34,446 nucleotides of DNA from an uncultured Clostridia bacterium (GTDB lineage: Bacteria > Bacillota > Clostridia > Lachnospirales > CAG-274): the NCBI GenBank assembly GCA_947585865.1, contig CANPXH010000024.1:1-34446 (forward strand), read 5' to 3'. The notes beneath the pieces were generated by a model. That model was not told the origin of the DNA. It saw only the letters and a list, made by a program, of their open reading frames with translations, and ran no database searches. This document shows, one piece after another, positions 1 to 8,523 of this stretch. Position numbers and translations under genes: made by a program. Position 1 is the stretch's first letter, and every line of letters starts with the position of its first letter.

Positions 1-115
1 AGTTTTCAATGTTCTTTTGATTCAAAATATTTTTTTCAATTTTAATGATTTTGTCTTGACTTTTAATAGTTAGTCTTTGTATTTGCTCCTTTTCTTATAG
101 TCAAGGATATTCGTA

Positions 116-240
116 CTACGCTTTGGCTACGTACTCATAACCAACGGCTTTTACCAAAGCCTTTGTATTCAGTAGGAGCTTGTACCCCTGCTGAATACAA
201 AAGTAAGTTCCCGCCGCTTATAGAAGCGGGAGACTTACCC
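116..240 (+). mobile_element. Hairpin series resembling an IS200/IS605-type right end / omega-RNA remnant
   Basis: Three consecutive hairpins are visible. The first pairs GGCTTT (146-151) with AAAGCC (156-161). The second is a long stem of TTTGTATTCAG (162-172) with CTGAATACAAA (191-201), extended by TAGG/CCTG. The third pairs CCGCTT (214-219) with AAGCGG (224-229) and is followed by GGGAGACTTACCCGTCGG. A GC-rich terminal hairpin ending GCGGGAGACTTA recalls the right ends of IS200/IS605 elements, from which TnpB guide RNAs derive. No tnpB coding sequence is readable inside the window, so this is either the end of an element lying to the left or a non-autonomous relic. The structure is seen directly; the family assignment is inference. 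Confidence 0.4.
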
Positions 241-341
241 GTCGGTTAAATAATTTATACTTCCGTACTATGCTACTCTTTTTTATAATTATATAATGCT
301 TATTATAAATTACACCTACATACCACATCAAATCCTCTTAC

Positions 342-374
342 AAAAAAATAGATACACCAAAAGATGCATCTATT
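342..374 (-). terminator. Rho-independent terminator reading leftward
   Basis: The arms 347-358 and 363-374 pair over 12 bp, including G-U pairs, around a 4-nt loop. On the minus strand the stem is followed by a run of seven T. It could end transcripts from the 404-aa gene (stop at 659). A 17-codon minus-strand reading from an ATG at 433 to a stop at 380 ends just before the hairpin and may be the tail of a lost gene, but I cannot identify it. Apart from the deacetylase fragment below, nothing else is supported in 241-658. Confidence 0.6.
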
Positions 375-444
375 CAATGTTAGTCTATAGGTCTAATAAC
401 CTTTTCCGGAAGATCCAATGCAGGTAATAACATCGGTTTCTCTC

Positions 445-540
445 CCTTCACTTACCACTTAGGGCAGAAAGCAGGTAGCTATAAGTTTTAACGCAGCGTG
501 GAAAATGTGTAATATGAGAAGGAGCAAATAAAGCAGGATC
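445..540 (+). pseudogene. Polysaccharide deacetylase start fragment, copy C (degenerate)
   Basis: About 80 bp from position 459 match, with substitutions, the segment near 10843-10922. The readable peptide GRKQVAISFNAAW is the entry to a NodB-type deacetylase domain; the equivalent in the best copy reads GRKQVAISFDAAW. The similarity continues past the domain break into a conserved tail resembling N-M-R-R-S-K and then stops. There are in-frame stops upstream, no start codon, and the rest of the deacetylase domain is absent. An imperfect inverted repeat (ATTCGG with CCGAAC, about 541-559) follows. This is the most decayed of three same-orientation copies. Confidence 0.45.
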
Positions 541-658
541 ATTCGGTATTCCCGCCGAACAATCCTACGAAAGAGAACTCAACATAGATTTACAATGATC
601 ATATATCAAAAAACCTTATTTTTTATTAATATTTAATCATTGTTTTTGCATTTCTTTA

Positions 659-1873
659 TCAGTATTTAATACCAAAGCCAAAGGCTTTATTTAATTTATT
701 CACAATTTTCTTAGGCAGCATATCCGATTCGGCAAGAAGCTTAAAATCATTGATAATAAACTCAGGTAAAGATTTGAGTTCTGCTACACTCATTTGTGAT
801 AAGGCTTCAAATATCTCAGAAATATCTTCATCGCCATCAATATCAGATTCCATGTCCTCATTTATATGACCAAAGAGAGCATGTTCAATATCATCCATAC
901 CATCCATTTCATCATATCTTGTAAGAACAATTCCTGTTCTTTTGCAAAATTCTTTAATGAAACTATAGCTGAGATCATCACTTACTTTTATTTCCTTTGG
1001 ACAGATTTTCTGCTCCAGCATAAAACCGCAAAAAATATCCATCATTTCCGAAGAATTTTCATTATAATGTACTACCGGCATGACAGGAATCAGTATATCA
1101 GAATTCTGACTTCTTGCAATCAGAGCCGTAGGAAATGTCGGTGCTTCCTTCGGCGAACGCTGTAAAGGCTTTGTGATACGCACGATCCTACATTCCCATA
1201 TGTCTCTTTTTTTAAGTTTTTTTATTCCTGCAATATGTAAATCATTCAGCATTGGCTCAGGATATCTTGGAGACGGTATAGGAGGTATAGTTGTATAGGT
1301 AACTTTATATCTGCCATTCTCAGGCTCAAGTAAAATTATATCCCTAGTTATTGGCGCAAGATATTCAGGCTTGTCTATGACCTTGTTTTCAAGAAGATCT
1401 GACAATTCGATCGCTGCTGCCAAAGCTTCTCCTATCTGCTCTTGCTCACTTTTATTTTCTATATACCATGGCATACATTCGGGTGCATATTTTACAAAAT
1501 GAGGATAAGCATTTCTTCCTCTCAATTTCATATCATGTCTGACTGCATAGTCTTTTACCTCGTCAAGCTCATCATAAGCCAAGCCACTACTGTTTTCAAA
1601 GGAACACTGCAGGCAAGCCTGATTAATAGCTGCTTCCTGCAAATCAGAATGGTCAATGCTGTCGTTAAATAACAGCCTGGAATAGCTTTCAAATCCCTTA
1701 TCGCCTACATACAACGCAAGCGCACAGTACTCTCCGGCAATCCCCATAACACATATATACCCTATTTTCCCATCAGACAGCTTCACAGCAAACATCTGAG
1801 TATCATACAGTTTTTTCCATAACTTTGTTTTCTTATAGCTAAAAGCCAAATCATAAAGTTTATCGGGAATCAT
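659..1873 (-). CDS. Uncharacterised 404-aa protein, DUF7309/DUF6930-like
   Basis: The frame is open for 404 codons and starts at an ATG preceded by a strong AAGGAGGAG ribosome binding site. The N-terminal half (about 1-150) carries an aromatic-rich pattern around IPDKLYDLAFSYKKTKLWKKL and a compact beta-rich stretch. The middle is proline-rich (about 195-215, TTIPPIPSPRYPEPML), and residues about 345-365 are very acidic (DEDISEI region). There is no signal peptide or membrane segment. The style resembles uncharacterised Firmicutes proteins annotated DUF7309/DUF6930, but I recall this only loosely and no function is established. It lies directly after the remnant of a DUF4143 ATPase gene and is the only intact gene in the left 4.9 kb. 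Confidence 0.8.
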   Translation of the reverse strand: MIPDKLYDLAFSYKKTKLWKKLYDTQMFAVKLSDGKIGYICVMGIAGEYCALALYVGDKGFESYSRLLFNDSIDHSDLQEAAINQACLQCSFENSSGLAYDELDEVKDYAVRHDMKLRGRNAYPHFVKYAPECMPWYIENKSEQEQIGEALAAAIELSDLLENKVIDKPEYLAPITRDIILLEPENGRYKVTYTTIPPIPSPRYPEPMLNDLHIAGIKKLKKRDIWECRIVRITKPLQRSPKEAPTFPTALIARSQNSDILIPVMPVVHYNENSSEMMDIFCGFMLEQKICPKEIKVSDDLSYSFIKEFCKRTGIVLTRYDEMDGMDDIEHALFGHINEDMESDIDGDEDISEIFEALSQMSVAELKSLPEFIINDFKLLAESDMLPKKIVNKLNKAFGFGIKY

Positions 1874-1894
1874 TTTCTCTCCTCCTTAGTAACT

Positions 1895-2108
1895 TTAGAT
1901 ATATTTTATGGGTATTACCTTATCTTCTCCTTTAAGAGTAATAAGATCATCGTACATACATATCACACCACCTTGACCTCTTTTAACAGATGGTATCTTA
2001 TCAATAATACTGAATGCGGATATATCTTTTTTCTAAGGATCGGCGTGTTTTTTATTTCTATAGGATAAGCGTTTCTATGGCATTTTCTGCGTGTCGTTCT
2101 ATATACAT
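1895..2108 (-). pseudogene. DUF4143-type AAA ATPase remnant with deleted middle
   Basis: Reading the minus strand from an ATG at 2108, with a GGAG upstream, the peptide begins MYIERHAENAIETL. This is the typical opening of DUF4143-family AAA ATPases, just before their Walker A loop. After a stop and a frame change the sequence resumes at the family's C terminus: YPIEIKNTP, then KIPSVKRGQGGVICMYDD and IPIKYI with a stop at 1895-1897. The P-loop, Walker B and most of DUF4143 are gone (roughly 350-400 residues). The frame is also broken by a TAG. It is therefore a non-functional deletion relic and is unrelated in sequence detail to the intact ATPase at 25797. Confidence 0.6.
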
Positions 2109-2127
2109 CAAAATCACTCCGTCTGAT

Positions 2128-2400
2128 TTAATATCTAATATTATTATAACCGAATTTCAGAGAAATATCAATTACTCTTACTGCATTGTTAATAAGCTCA
2201 TTGGGATCAAAATCAACAGCGCAAGTCGTTTTTGCATTTATTCTGTCCCAAAGGGTCTTAAATTCCGGCGTAGAACCTCTTTGTCAATCCATTGTAGTAT
2301 TCTTAATCAAGACACTACTCAGTCAAATACATCTCAAAACTTCAATTTCTGTTACCATTTCACCTGCGAGTACATTCACAGTTGATTATGCAATTTTTTT
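2128..2400 (-). pseudogene. Possible C-terminal remnant of a type III restriction (Res) subunit
   Basis: On the minus strand a frame ending at a stop at 2128-2130 reads TPEFKTLWDRINAKT, then FDPNELINNAVRVID. This resembles the C-terminal region of type III restriction endonuclease R subunits, where a 'F..LW.RI..KT.Y.V.F....LI' pattern occurs. Upstream (2280-2400) the reading is interrupted by TGA and TGA/TAG codons. No helicase or nuclease motif remains. The family call is from memory of the pattern and is tentative; that the sequence is decayed coding DNA is better supported. Plus-strand open frames over this stretch have no ribosome binding site and are shadows. Confidence 0.4.
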
Positions 2401-2539
2401 CGGTAAATTGCTTCTATCTGATAAATAAATGTACGTTTAAGACAGGTGTTATAAATAGATTTTTATAAAATTTTTGTTTTGGAATTCTTTTATTGAATTC
2501 TGTGATTTTGGAAACCCATACATTCTTGCCAACAATCAT

Positions 2540-4037
2540 CTATATTTTTTCTGTCCATGGACATCCATCAGAGGTTCTTCCTGAATCACTTACTTGGATA
2601 ACAGAAATGTTTTCACATTTTAAAGTCTTTAACTTTTGAGCAATTTCCTTTATAATTTCATCATCATTTTTATTTGAATTTAAAGTTACTACTTCAATTT
2701 TTTTATCATCACGGTCAATTAGTGTTCTAATTATACCATTAATATGCTCATCATCCATGCCGAAACTAAAACCAACAATTACTATTTTATCAGCATTTTT
2801 CCATTCCTTATATGTATTTACATACGTAATTGACATATCTATTGTTGTCATTGGCTTTGTACCGCTCTGAGTAAACAATAATGGAACTAATATATGTTTT
2901 TCATCAGTCTTTATATCTTCTTTTGCGCCAATTCGATTTAGATATGGGTCATACCATGTTTCCGTTGAGCCATTCAAAAAGGCTACTTTTTTATTTAAAA
3001 CCACTTCAATAAATCTGTTATAATTTGTTGTCGCAACTGTTCCAATTTCAAATCTACCTTCATCCGCTGCTTTATTTAACAAATGGTAATAGCCAACATC
3101 TTGTAATTCAGGATTAGTCTCACTTACCATACTAGAGATATAATCTTTAACCGTCAACAAAAAAATACAAATCTTACAAAATTTCGCCCAGTCTGAAGAT
3201 GGGCTATATAAATAATGCCAATTTGCATCAATAAGCGATTTATAATCTAATACAACAGCATATATAGATTCAATAATTTTTTGAGCAAAGAGAATACACA
3301 CTCCGGCATCTGTTGATGTATCTACTACATGTTTATCAAGCAAGTATTCCATACCAGTTAAACCGGTAGAAGAATAGTTTAATTGAATAATTTCACCAAT
3401 ATCATCAAAAAAGTCAATATCATCATCTTTTTTTTGCAAAAAGTCCATCATTTATTTTACGAGATAATGATTCGCTCAATGCGCCAATATGTAATTGAAG
3501 AATAGACAACAATATTTTTCCAAGTTCAGTACGCTGTTCACAACTAAGAATGCACTTATTTTTGTACAGCATAAGAAGCGCTGAATAGTATGAACTGTTA
3601 AATAATTTGTTTCCCTATTCAAGTTCATCTATGAATTTTATAGATTGCCCCATCTTTATGTTACCTACATCCTTACCGAGCAAGCGCTTAAATGCAACAT
3701 CCACATCAATTTTGTCATCTTTCATAGAACGTACTTCTTTTTTTGCAACATCATCGAATTGATTTATACGATTGATAATATTGTCTCTATTGTGTTCAAT
3801 TGTATCCCTAATTATATTTTAAAATACAGCTTTTCCAAACGAACTAATATTCTTTTCCATAAACCCATCAGGTAACCAGCTTGAGGCATAATATGTATTT
3901 GGATCAACTGTATCTCTCATTTCTCTAAAATATTTCTTGCTATTTGATGCATCAAATCTAAATATATCAAGTGCAAATTTTCCACCAGAAGGCAACCCAT
4001 AGCCTACTTTAGCTCCTGCTCCAAACAAAAAAACCAT
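2540..4037 (-). pseudogene. SIR2-like defence-type NADase gene, disrupted
   Basis: The first part (start 4037) reads VFLFGAGAKVGYGLPSGG, the nucleotide-binding entry of SIR2-like domains. The last 303 codons carry TTNYNRF, an LNGS motif and VIVGFSFGMDDEHINGIIR, also typical of the family. Between them the frame is recognisable but broken by an in-frame TAA (3819-3821), an in-frame TAG near 3615 and a +/-1 shift in an eight-A tract just upstream of 3435. Without these lesions the protein would be about 500 aa. The GGAGG at 4054-4058 is 16 nt from the ATG at 4037. A closer ATG at 4052 reads only three codons before TGA. SIR2-like NADases act as abortive-infection effectors in several phage-defence systems; this copy should be inactive unless recoded. 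Confidence 0.75.
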
Positions 4038-4099
4038 ACTTCATTTGTTCATACCTCCAAAACTCTTTAATATTGATTTATAACTAAAAAAATTAATTC

Positions 4100-4572
4100 A
4101 AAATCATTTAGTCCACTAATTTACGACAAGTGTATTTGTTCCACCAATCATAAAAAAGGCTGTCAATATCGCTTTCTATTTTTATATCTATTATAGATTC
4201 AATAGCCCTAGTCCACTCATTTCAGCCATATTTCTGCCGTCCTTCTTTTTTCTATATCTCCATATCAACAACTTCATTCATCGTTTTTTAAGCTGAGTGT
4301 TTCTGTATTCCAAATTGTCCTTTTCTTCGATATTCAGGAGGTCATAATCAGAGAGATCATATATGTATCAAGCTACACATCGCCATAGTTTTATAAGCAT
4401 TAATAGTCTTTATCATCTTATTGATAAGTTCATCTTTCAAAAGTATACTGATAATGTCTATAGTCTTTATAAATATTCCTCCCCTTAAATCGAAGTAAAT
4501 ACATGGATTTATGGTAAATTCTATATTTAACTCAAACAACTGATTGTTACATTTCAACAAAACAATTGACAA
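4100..4572 (-). pseudogene. Unrecognised decayed coding stretch upstream of the SIR2 relic
   Basis: The minus strand shows a GGGGAGG followed seven bases later by ATA where an ATG would be expected, then a 30-codon peptide-like run (TIDIISILLKDELINKM). After a frame change comes DLSDYDLLNIEEKDNLEY and, after further stops and shifts, IDIKIESDIDSLFYDWWNKY. The amino-acid composition looks like a former small charged protein, but I recognise no family. A 71-codon open frame here uses a TTG start without a good ribosome site and is probably not a real gene. From 4573 to 4757 I see only AT-rich sequence. Confidence 0.25.
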
Positions 4573-4757
4573 TTTATTATGTTTATTTTATTATAGCAAC
4601 AAAAAAAGTCAATATAAGTGTAATGATTTTTTGATTATGTAAAATAATATATAATCTTATCAAAATGTCATTTATTAATTTATTATTTTTCAATTTTTTC
4701 ACTAATCCTACTACATTCCTGTTTTTTCCACATGTTAAAGTTCTTTAAAAATCATAC

Positions 4758-4858
4758 ATCGCCAAGAAAAAACTACCTATATACTGTGTGGACACACAAG
4801 GCAGAAAACAGATAATTATAAGTTTCGACATCGCCCGGGAAACGAGCAATTTAAAAAG
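4758..4858 (+). pseudogene. Polysaccharide deacetylase start fragment, copy B
   Basis: The frame beginning at 4761 reads AKKKLPIYCVDTQGRKQ and then IIISFDIAR, nearly identical to residues about 41-65 of the copy at 10688. Similarity ends just after the point where the deacetylase domain would continue, at a tail equivalent to N-L-K-S-K-R. No start codon or signal anchor is present upstream and the frame ends soon after. The fragment lies immediately before the hairpin that closes the RiPP operon on the opposite strand. Confidence 0.6.
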
Positions 4859-4863
4859 CAAAA

Positions 4864-4903
4864 GACAGGTTTATTTATATCAAATGTAGTAAATAAACCT
4901 GTC
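4864..4903 (-). terminator. Terminator of the RiPP operon
   Basis: A perfect 13-bp inverted repeat pairs GACAGGTTTATTT (4864-4876) with AAATAAACCTGTC (4891-4903) around a 14-nt loop. Reading leftward it is followed by TTTTGCTTTTT, as expected for a rho-independent terminator of the minus-strand operon whose last stop is at 5086. The 180 nt between them are AT-rich and hold no gene I can support. Confidence 0.65.
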
Positions 4904-5085
4904 TCTAGACATGAATATATTACTTTTTTATTTTATAATTGATAATACCATCATATATAAATGTATCATAGTAACTGAACTGTTACAAGAGTGCTTTATC
5001 CAATCCTTATTATACTTATATTTTATATAGATAAATTTAAAAAGTTTATTTAATTAGCAATATTTGTTCAACTATCTTATATTTG

Positions 5086-6126
5086 TTATCCATAGTATTC
5101 TTCTTTAAATTTGGTTATTGCTTCAAATGAATAGTTCTTCCAAATGACTGGACAGCCACCGTAGCACGATTCTAAATGCTCACATTGTTTACACGCAAGA
5201 GAAGGCAACCTATTCAATTGATCAATTTTAGTTCTATAGATCGGTTTTTTTACAGTTTCTTCAAATCCTTTATATGATGAGAAGTCAACACCTAATTGCC
5301 CAATTTTTTCTTCAAAATACATACTGCAAGGTATTAAATTCATATCAATGTCAAATATAATTCCTCTTTCAGTATGAACCTGGCAAGGATATGCTAATTT
5401 TCCCTTAAGAATGCTTAGTTGTTCCTGTGTATAAAAGCACATTGGAAAACTATATTCTATCCACCATTCCTTTGTTATAGAGTTTAATTCATCTATTTGA
5501 GAAAAGAATGATCTTATCATAGCAATTGGATCATTTTTTATTAAGTATAATTTATCCCTTTCCTTAGATTGCTCATTGTCAATTATAAAAGTAAAAGAGA
5601 ATTGTTTAGCTCCATTATTACAAGCATTTCTTACAGTATCACATAATGAGTTAATATTATAAGCTGTTAAAACCATGGAACAGGTAAAATCTATAGATAA
5701 AGCCGCTAAATTACGTATAGCTTTTATTTGCTGCAAATAACAATCACTTCCAACTATTTTGCAGCATTCATTACTGTCCTTCCCTTTGAGGGAAATATCA
5801 ATGTAACTTATCCCATTTTCAATTAAGGATCCACAGTAATCCATATCCTCTAATCTTATTCCATTCGTAGCTATGGTAGGTAGTATTTTATGTTGTTTAT
5901 TTTTAATGTATTTTAAAATTTCAATAAGTTTCGGATATAATGTTGGTTCACCACCAGAAAAAATAATATATTTCAATTTAGCATCACTACAAAAGTCTAC
6001 TATTTTTTTTAAATCATCATACTTAATAGTTGAAGTTTCATTGTATCCGGCTTTTTTAGCATAGCAAAAACTGCATCTTAGATTACATTTTCTTGTTAAC
6101 GTAACAGTACATTGGTCTATTTTCAT
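5086..6126 (-). CDS. Radical SAM protein with SPASM-like C terminus (RiPP maturase, second)
   Basis: The protein has 346 aa. The radical SAM cluster motif CxxxCxxC is at C14, C18 and C21 (LTRKCNLRCSFCYAKK), followed by the SAM-binding FSGGEPTL motif near residue 57. The C-terminal third carries extra cysteines: a C in SMYFEE context and a CKQC...CYGGCPV group near 310-330. This is the SPASM/twitch style that binds auxiliary Fe-S clusters. Such enzymes install thioether, carbon-carbon or epimerised residues in ribosomal peptides. There is no N-terminal recognition domain, so it may depend on the partner at 8524-9960 for substrate delivery. It is the last gene of the operon, 38 nt after the UvrA-like gene, with a weak AAAGGCG-type ribosome site. 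Family confidence is high; substrate assignment is from context. Confidence 0.9.
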   Translation of the reverse strand: MKIDQCTVTLTRKCNLRCSFCYAKKAGYNETSTIKYDDLKKIVDFCSDAKLKYIIFSGGEPTLYPKLIEILKYIKNKQHKILPTIATNGIRLEDMDYCGSLIENGISYIDISLKGKDSNECCKIVGSDCYLQQIKAIRNLAALSIDFTCSMVLTAYNINSLCDTVRNACNNGAKQFSFTFIIDNEQSKERDKLYLIKNDPIAMIRSFFSQIDELNSITKEWWIEYSFPMCFYTQEQLSILKGKLAYPCQVHTERGIIFDIDMNLIPCSMYFEEKIGQLGVDFSSYKGFEETVKKPIYRTKIDQLNRLPSLACKQCEHLESCYGGCPVIWKNYSFEAITKFKEEYYG

Positions 6127-6164
6127 ATCATTTAAAACCGTTTCTTTCGCCTTTCTTAAATATA

Positions 6165-8498
6165 TTAATCAATATTGAGGTTATACAAAGAAGAATGTGA
6201 ACAATTAAAAACATCTTTAGGCAGACCCTGAACTGTAATACAACCACCAGCATTACCGCCAACAACTCCAAAATCAATAATATAATCAGAAATATCAGAA
6301 ATGAATTCGATATTATGTTCAACAATTATAATTGTTTCATTATTATTCTGTAAAGTAAATAAGATATTTTTAAATCTATCGATATCCACTTTATTAAGTC
6401 CTGATGTTGGTTCATCAAGAATGTAAAGATTGGAACCGTTTGAAGATGTTTTTAATGCTTTTGCCAATTTTATACGTTGAGCCTCACCGCCTGACAAATT
6501 CATAGACATTTGACCTAACTTTAAATATCCTAACCCTAATTCAATCATACTGGTCAATACCGTAAAAATTTTATTTGAATCCCTAAAAACATCAATAATT
6601 TCAGAAATGGGTGTTTCTAAAATTTCCTTTATATTCATCCCATTATAAGTGACTGAGAGAATTTTATCATTAAATCTCTTTCCATTACACTCAGGACACG
6701 TTATATAAGAACTTGGCAAATAGTTTAATTCTATTTTTTGTAGCCCCGTTCCTTGACAGCATTCACAGCGCCCTCCTTTCACATTCATACTAAATAAAGA
6801 AGCATTGATTTTCTGCCGCTTTGCAGTTTCAGTTTTGGAAAAAAGAGTCCTAATTTCATCATATATCTCCAAATAAGAAACTACTGTTGAACGAGGTGTT
6901 TTTCCTATTGGTGCTTGATTGACCCGTATAATTTTTTTTATTAAACCATTATTTTTAAATGATTTACAATATATATTATTCTTTCTTTCAAAACATTTAA
7001 AAATAACCGAAGTCAAAGTAGTTTTTCCGGATCCTGAGACACCAGTGATACATGTTATTCCTCCTATAGGAATTCTAACGCTTTGGTTTTTAATATTTCT
7101 AAAGTTTATATCTCTTATTTCAATAAATTCTTTACACTCTTTTGGTGTCTTGAATGATAATTTATATTTTAAATCACTTTTTTCTTTTGTGAAATCAACA
7201 ATATAACCACCTTGAGGACCCCCAACTGGTCCAAGTTGTATTATATTATCAGCTGAAGAAATATACTGCTTATTGTGTTCAATAGCAATTACCGTGTTCC
7301 CGTTGTTTATTAATTCTCTTGTTGAGTTTACAATATTTTTAACATCTCTATAATGAAGCCCTTTGCAAGGTTCATCCAAAATATAAATTAACCCTTTTAA
7401 AGAACAATTTAGCTGACTGGCAATACGTATTCGCTGTTTTTCACCGTCTGATAAGGAAGGAATTGACCTATTCAAGCACAGATAACCCACATTAAGTTGT
7501 ATCAATGAGGTTATTTTTCTAAGCATGCTTTCGATCAACTGAGAAACAAGTCCCCTTTTGGAATTAATTATTTTGTCAAGGTTAAATTCCTGAAGCCATA
7601 AATATAAAGATGATAATTCCATACTTTCGACCTCATAATAATTCAAACCACTAACTTTATAAGCTAAAACTTCTTCTTTTAATTTAGATCCTCCGCACAT
7701 ATGACAAATGACATCTTCCATATATTTAGAATATATAACAGATGATAAGGAATTATCTGTTTGCGTTGCTCTTTCTTTAATTGCAGGAACAGCACCTTGA
7801 AGGTAAACATAATATTGCTTTCTTCTTTTTCCTATTTTGTAGGAAAGTTTATACTTGGTTTTTTCATTTGAGTATAATAATATATTTAGTTCTTTTTCAG
7901 TTAATTCTGAAACTTTTTTGTTAATATCAATATCATATTGTTGGCATAGTGCTTCCAAATATCTTTGTTCTTTACCTTCGGAGCTTCCTTTAAAAAAAAG
8001 AATAGCTCCATCTTTAAGTGTTTTGTCCTCATCTGGGATTAGCAGTTGCTTTGAAACAATTGTTTCTGTTCCAAGTCCATAACAATGTGGGCAAAATGAC
8101 TCTGGATTATTTGAAGAAAAAGTACTTTCAGAAATTTTACTATTTTTATTACTATTGAGTATAGCAAATAATGATCTGAGATAATATGATACTTCTGTTG
8201 TAGTACCTATTGTAGAACGAGGATTAACGTTATAATAATTTTGAGAAATATTAAGAGCAGGACGTAAATTTTCAATTGACCCAACTTTAGGCTTATTCAT
8301 TATCTTTTGTCCATAAATATTTCCAGTTATCCCTTCAAAAAATCCACGTTGACTTTCAGCATAAATTGTATCAAAAACCAAGGAGGATTTTCCGCATCCG
8401 GAACATCCGGTTACACAAGTAAAAGCATTTAATGGTATTTCTAAATCAATATGTTTTAAATTATTCTCATGGGCATCTCTTATTATAATATTTTCCAT
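6165..8498 (-). CDS. UvrA-like ABC ATPase, short form (candidate self-resistance protein)
   Basis: The 777-aa protein has the UvrA layout. The first Walker A is GCSGCGKSS at residues 31-39. Two zinc modules have CPHC and CHMCGG motifs. The first signature and Walker B read LSDGEKQRIRIA and YILDEPCKGL. The second Walker A is GVSGSGKTT, followed by a CECC...CPEC zinc finger, the signature LSGGEAQRIKLA and LYILDEPTSGL. It is about 160 residues shorter than housekeeping UvrA (about 940), as in UvrA2/DrrC-type proteins that usually lack the UvrB-binding insert. DrrC-type paralogues protect producers of DNA-binding antibiotics. It sits between two radical SAM genes in a peptide operon, 25 nt downstream of the first. 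Role as immunity protein is inference from context; both nucleotide sites look intact. Confidence 0.9.
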   Translation of the reverse strand: MENIIIRDAHENNLKHIDLEIPLNAFTCVTGCSGCGKSSLVFDTIYAESQRGFFEGITGNIYGQKIMNKPKVGSIENLRPALNISQNYYNVNPRSTIGTTTEVSYYLRSLFAILNSNKNSKISESTFSSNNPESFCPHCYGLGTETIVSKQLLIPDEDKTLKDGAILFFKGSSEGKEQRYLEALCQQYDIDINKKVSELTEKELNILLYSNEKTKYKLSYKIGKRRKQYYVYLQGAVPAIKERATQTDNSLSSVIYSKYMEDVICHMCGGSKLKEEVLAYKVSGLNYYEVESMELSSLYLWLQEFNLDKIINSKRGLVSQLIESMLRKITSLIQLNVGYLCLNRSIPSLSDGEKQRIRIASQLNCSLKGLIYILDEPCKGLHYRDVKNIVNSTRELINNGNTVIAIEHNKQYISSADNIIQLGPVGGPQGGYIVDFTKEKSDLKYKLSFKTPKECKEFIEIRDINFRNIKNQSVRIPIGGITCITGVSGSGKTTLTSVIFKCFERKNNIYCKSFKNNGLIKKIIRVNQAPIGKTPRSTVVSYLEIYDEIRTLFSKTETAKRQKINASLFSMNVKGGRCECCQGTGLQKIELNYLPSSYITCPECNGKRFNDKILSVTYNGMNIKEILETPISEIIDVFRDSNKIFTVLTSMIELGLGYLKLGQMSMNLSGGEAQRIKLAKALKTSSNGSNLYILDEPTSGLNKVDIDRFKNILFTLQNNNETIIIVEHNIEFISDISDYIIDFGVVGGNAGGCITVQGLPKDVFNCSHSSLYNLNID

Positions 8499-8523
8499 AA
8501 TTCTTTCCTCTCAAAATAAAAAA

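Noticed and set aside
2014..2428. Plus-strand open frames in the left debris
   Set aside because: No ribosome binding site. They lie opposite recognisable decayed minus-strand coding sequence.
6128..6325. 65-codon hydrophobic frame at the 3' end of the UvrA-like gene
   Set aside because: Overlaps the UvrA-like coding sequence in another frame, with a biased composition from AT-rich codons and no ribosome site.
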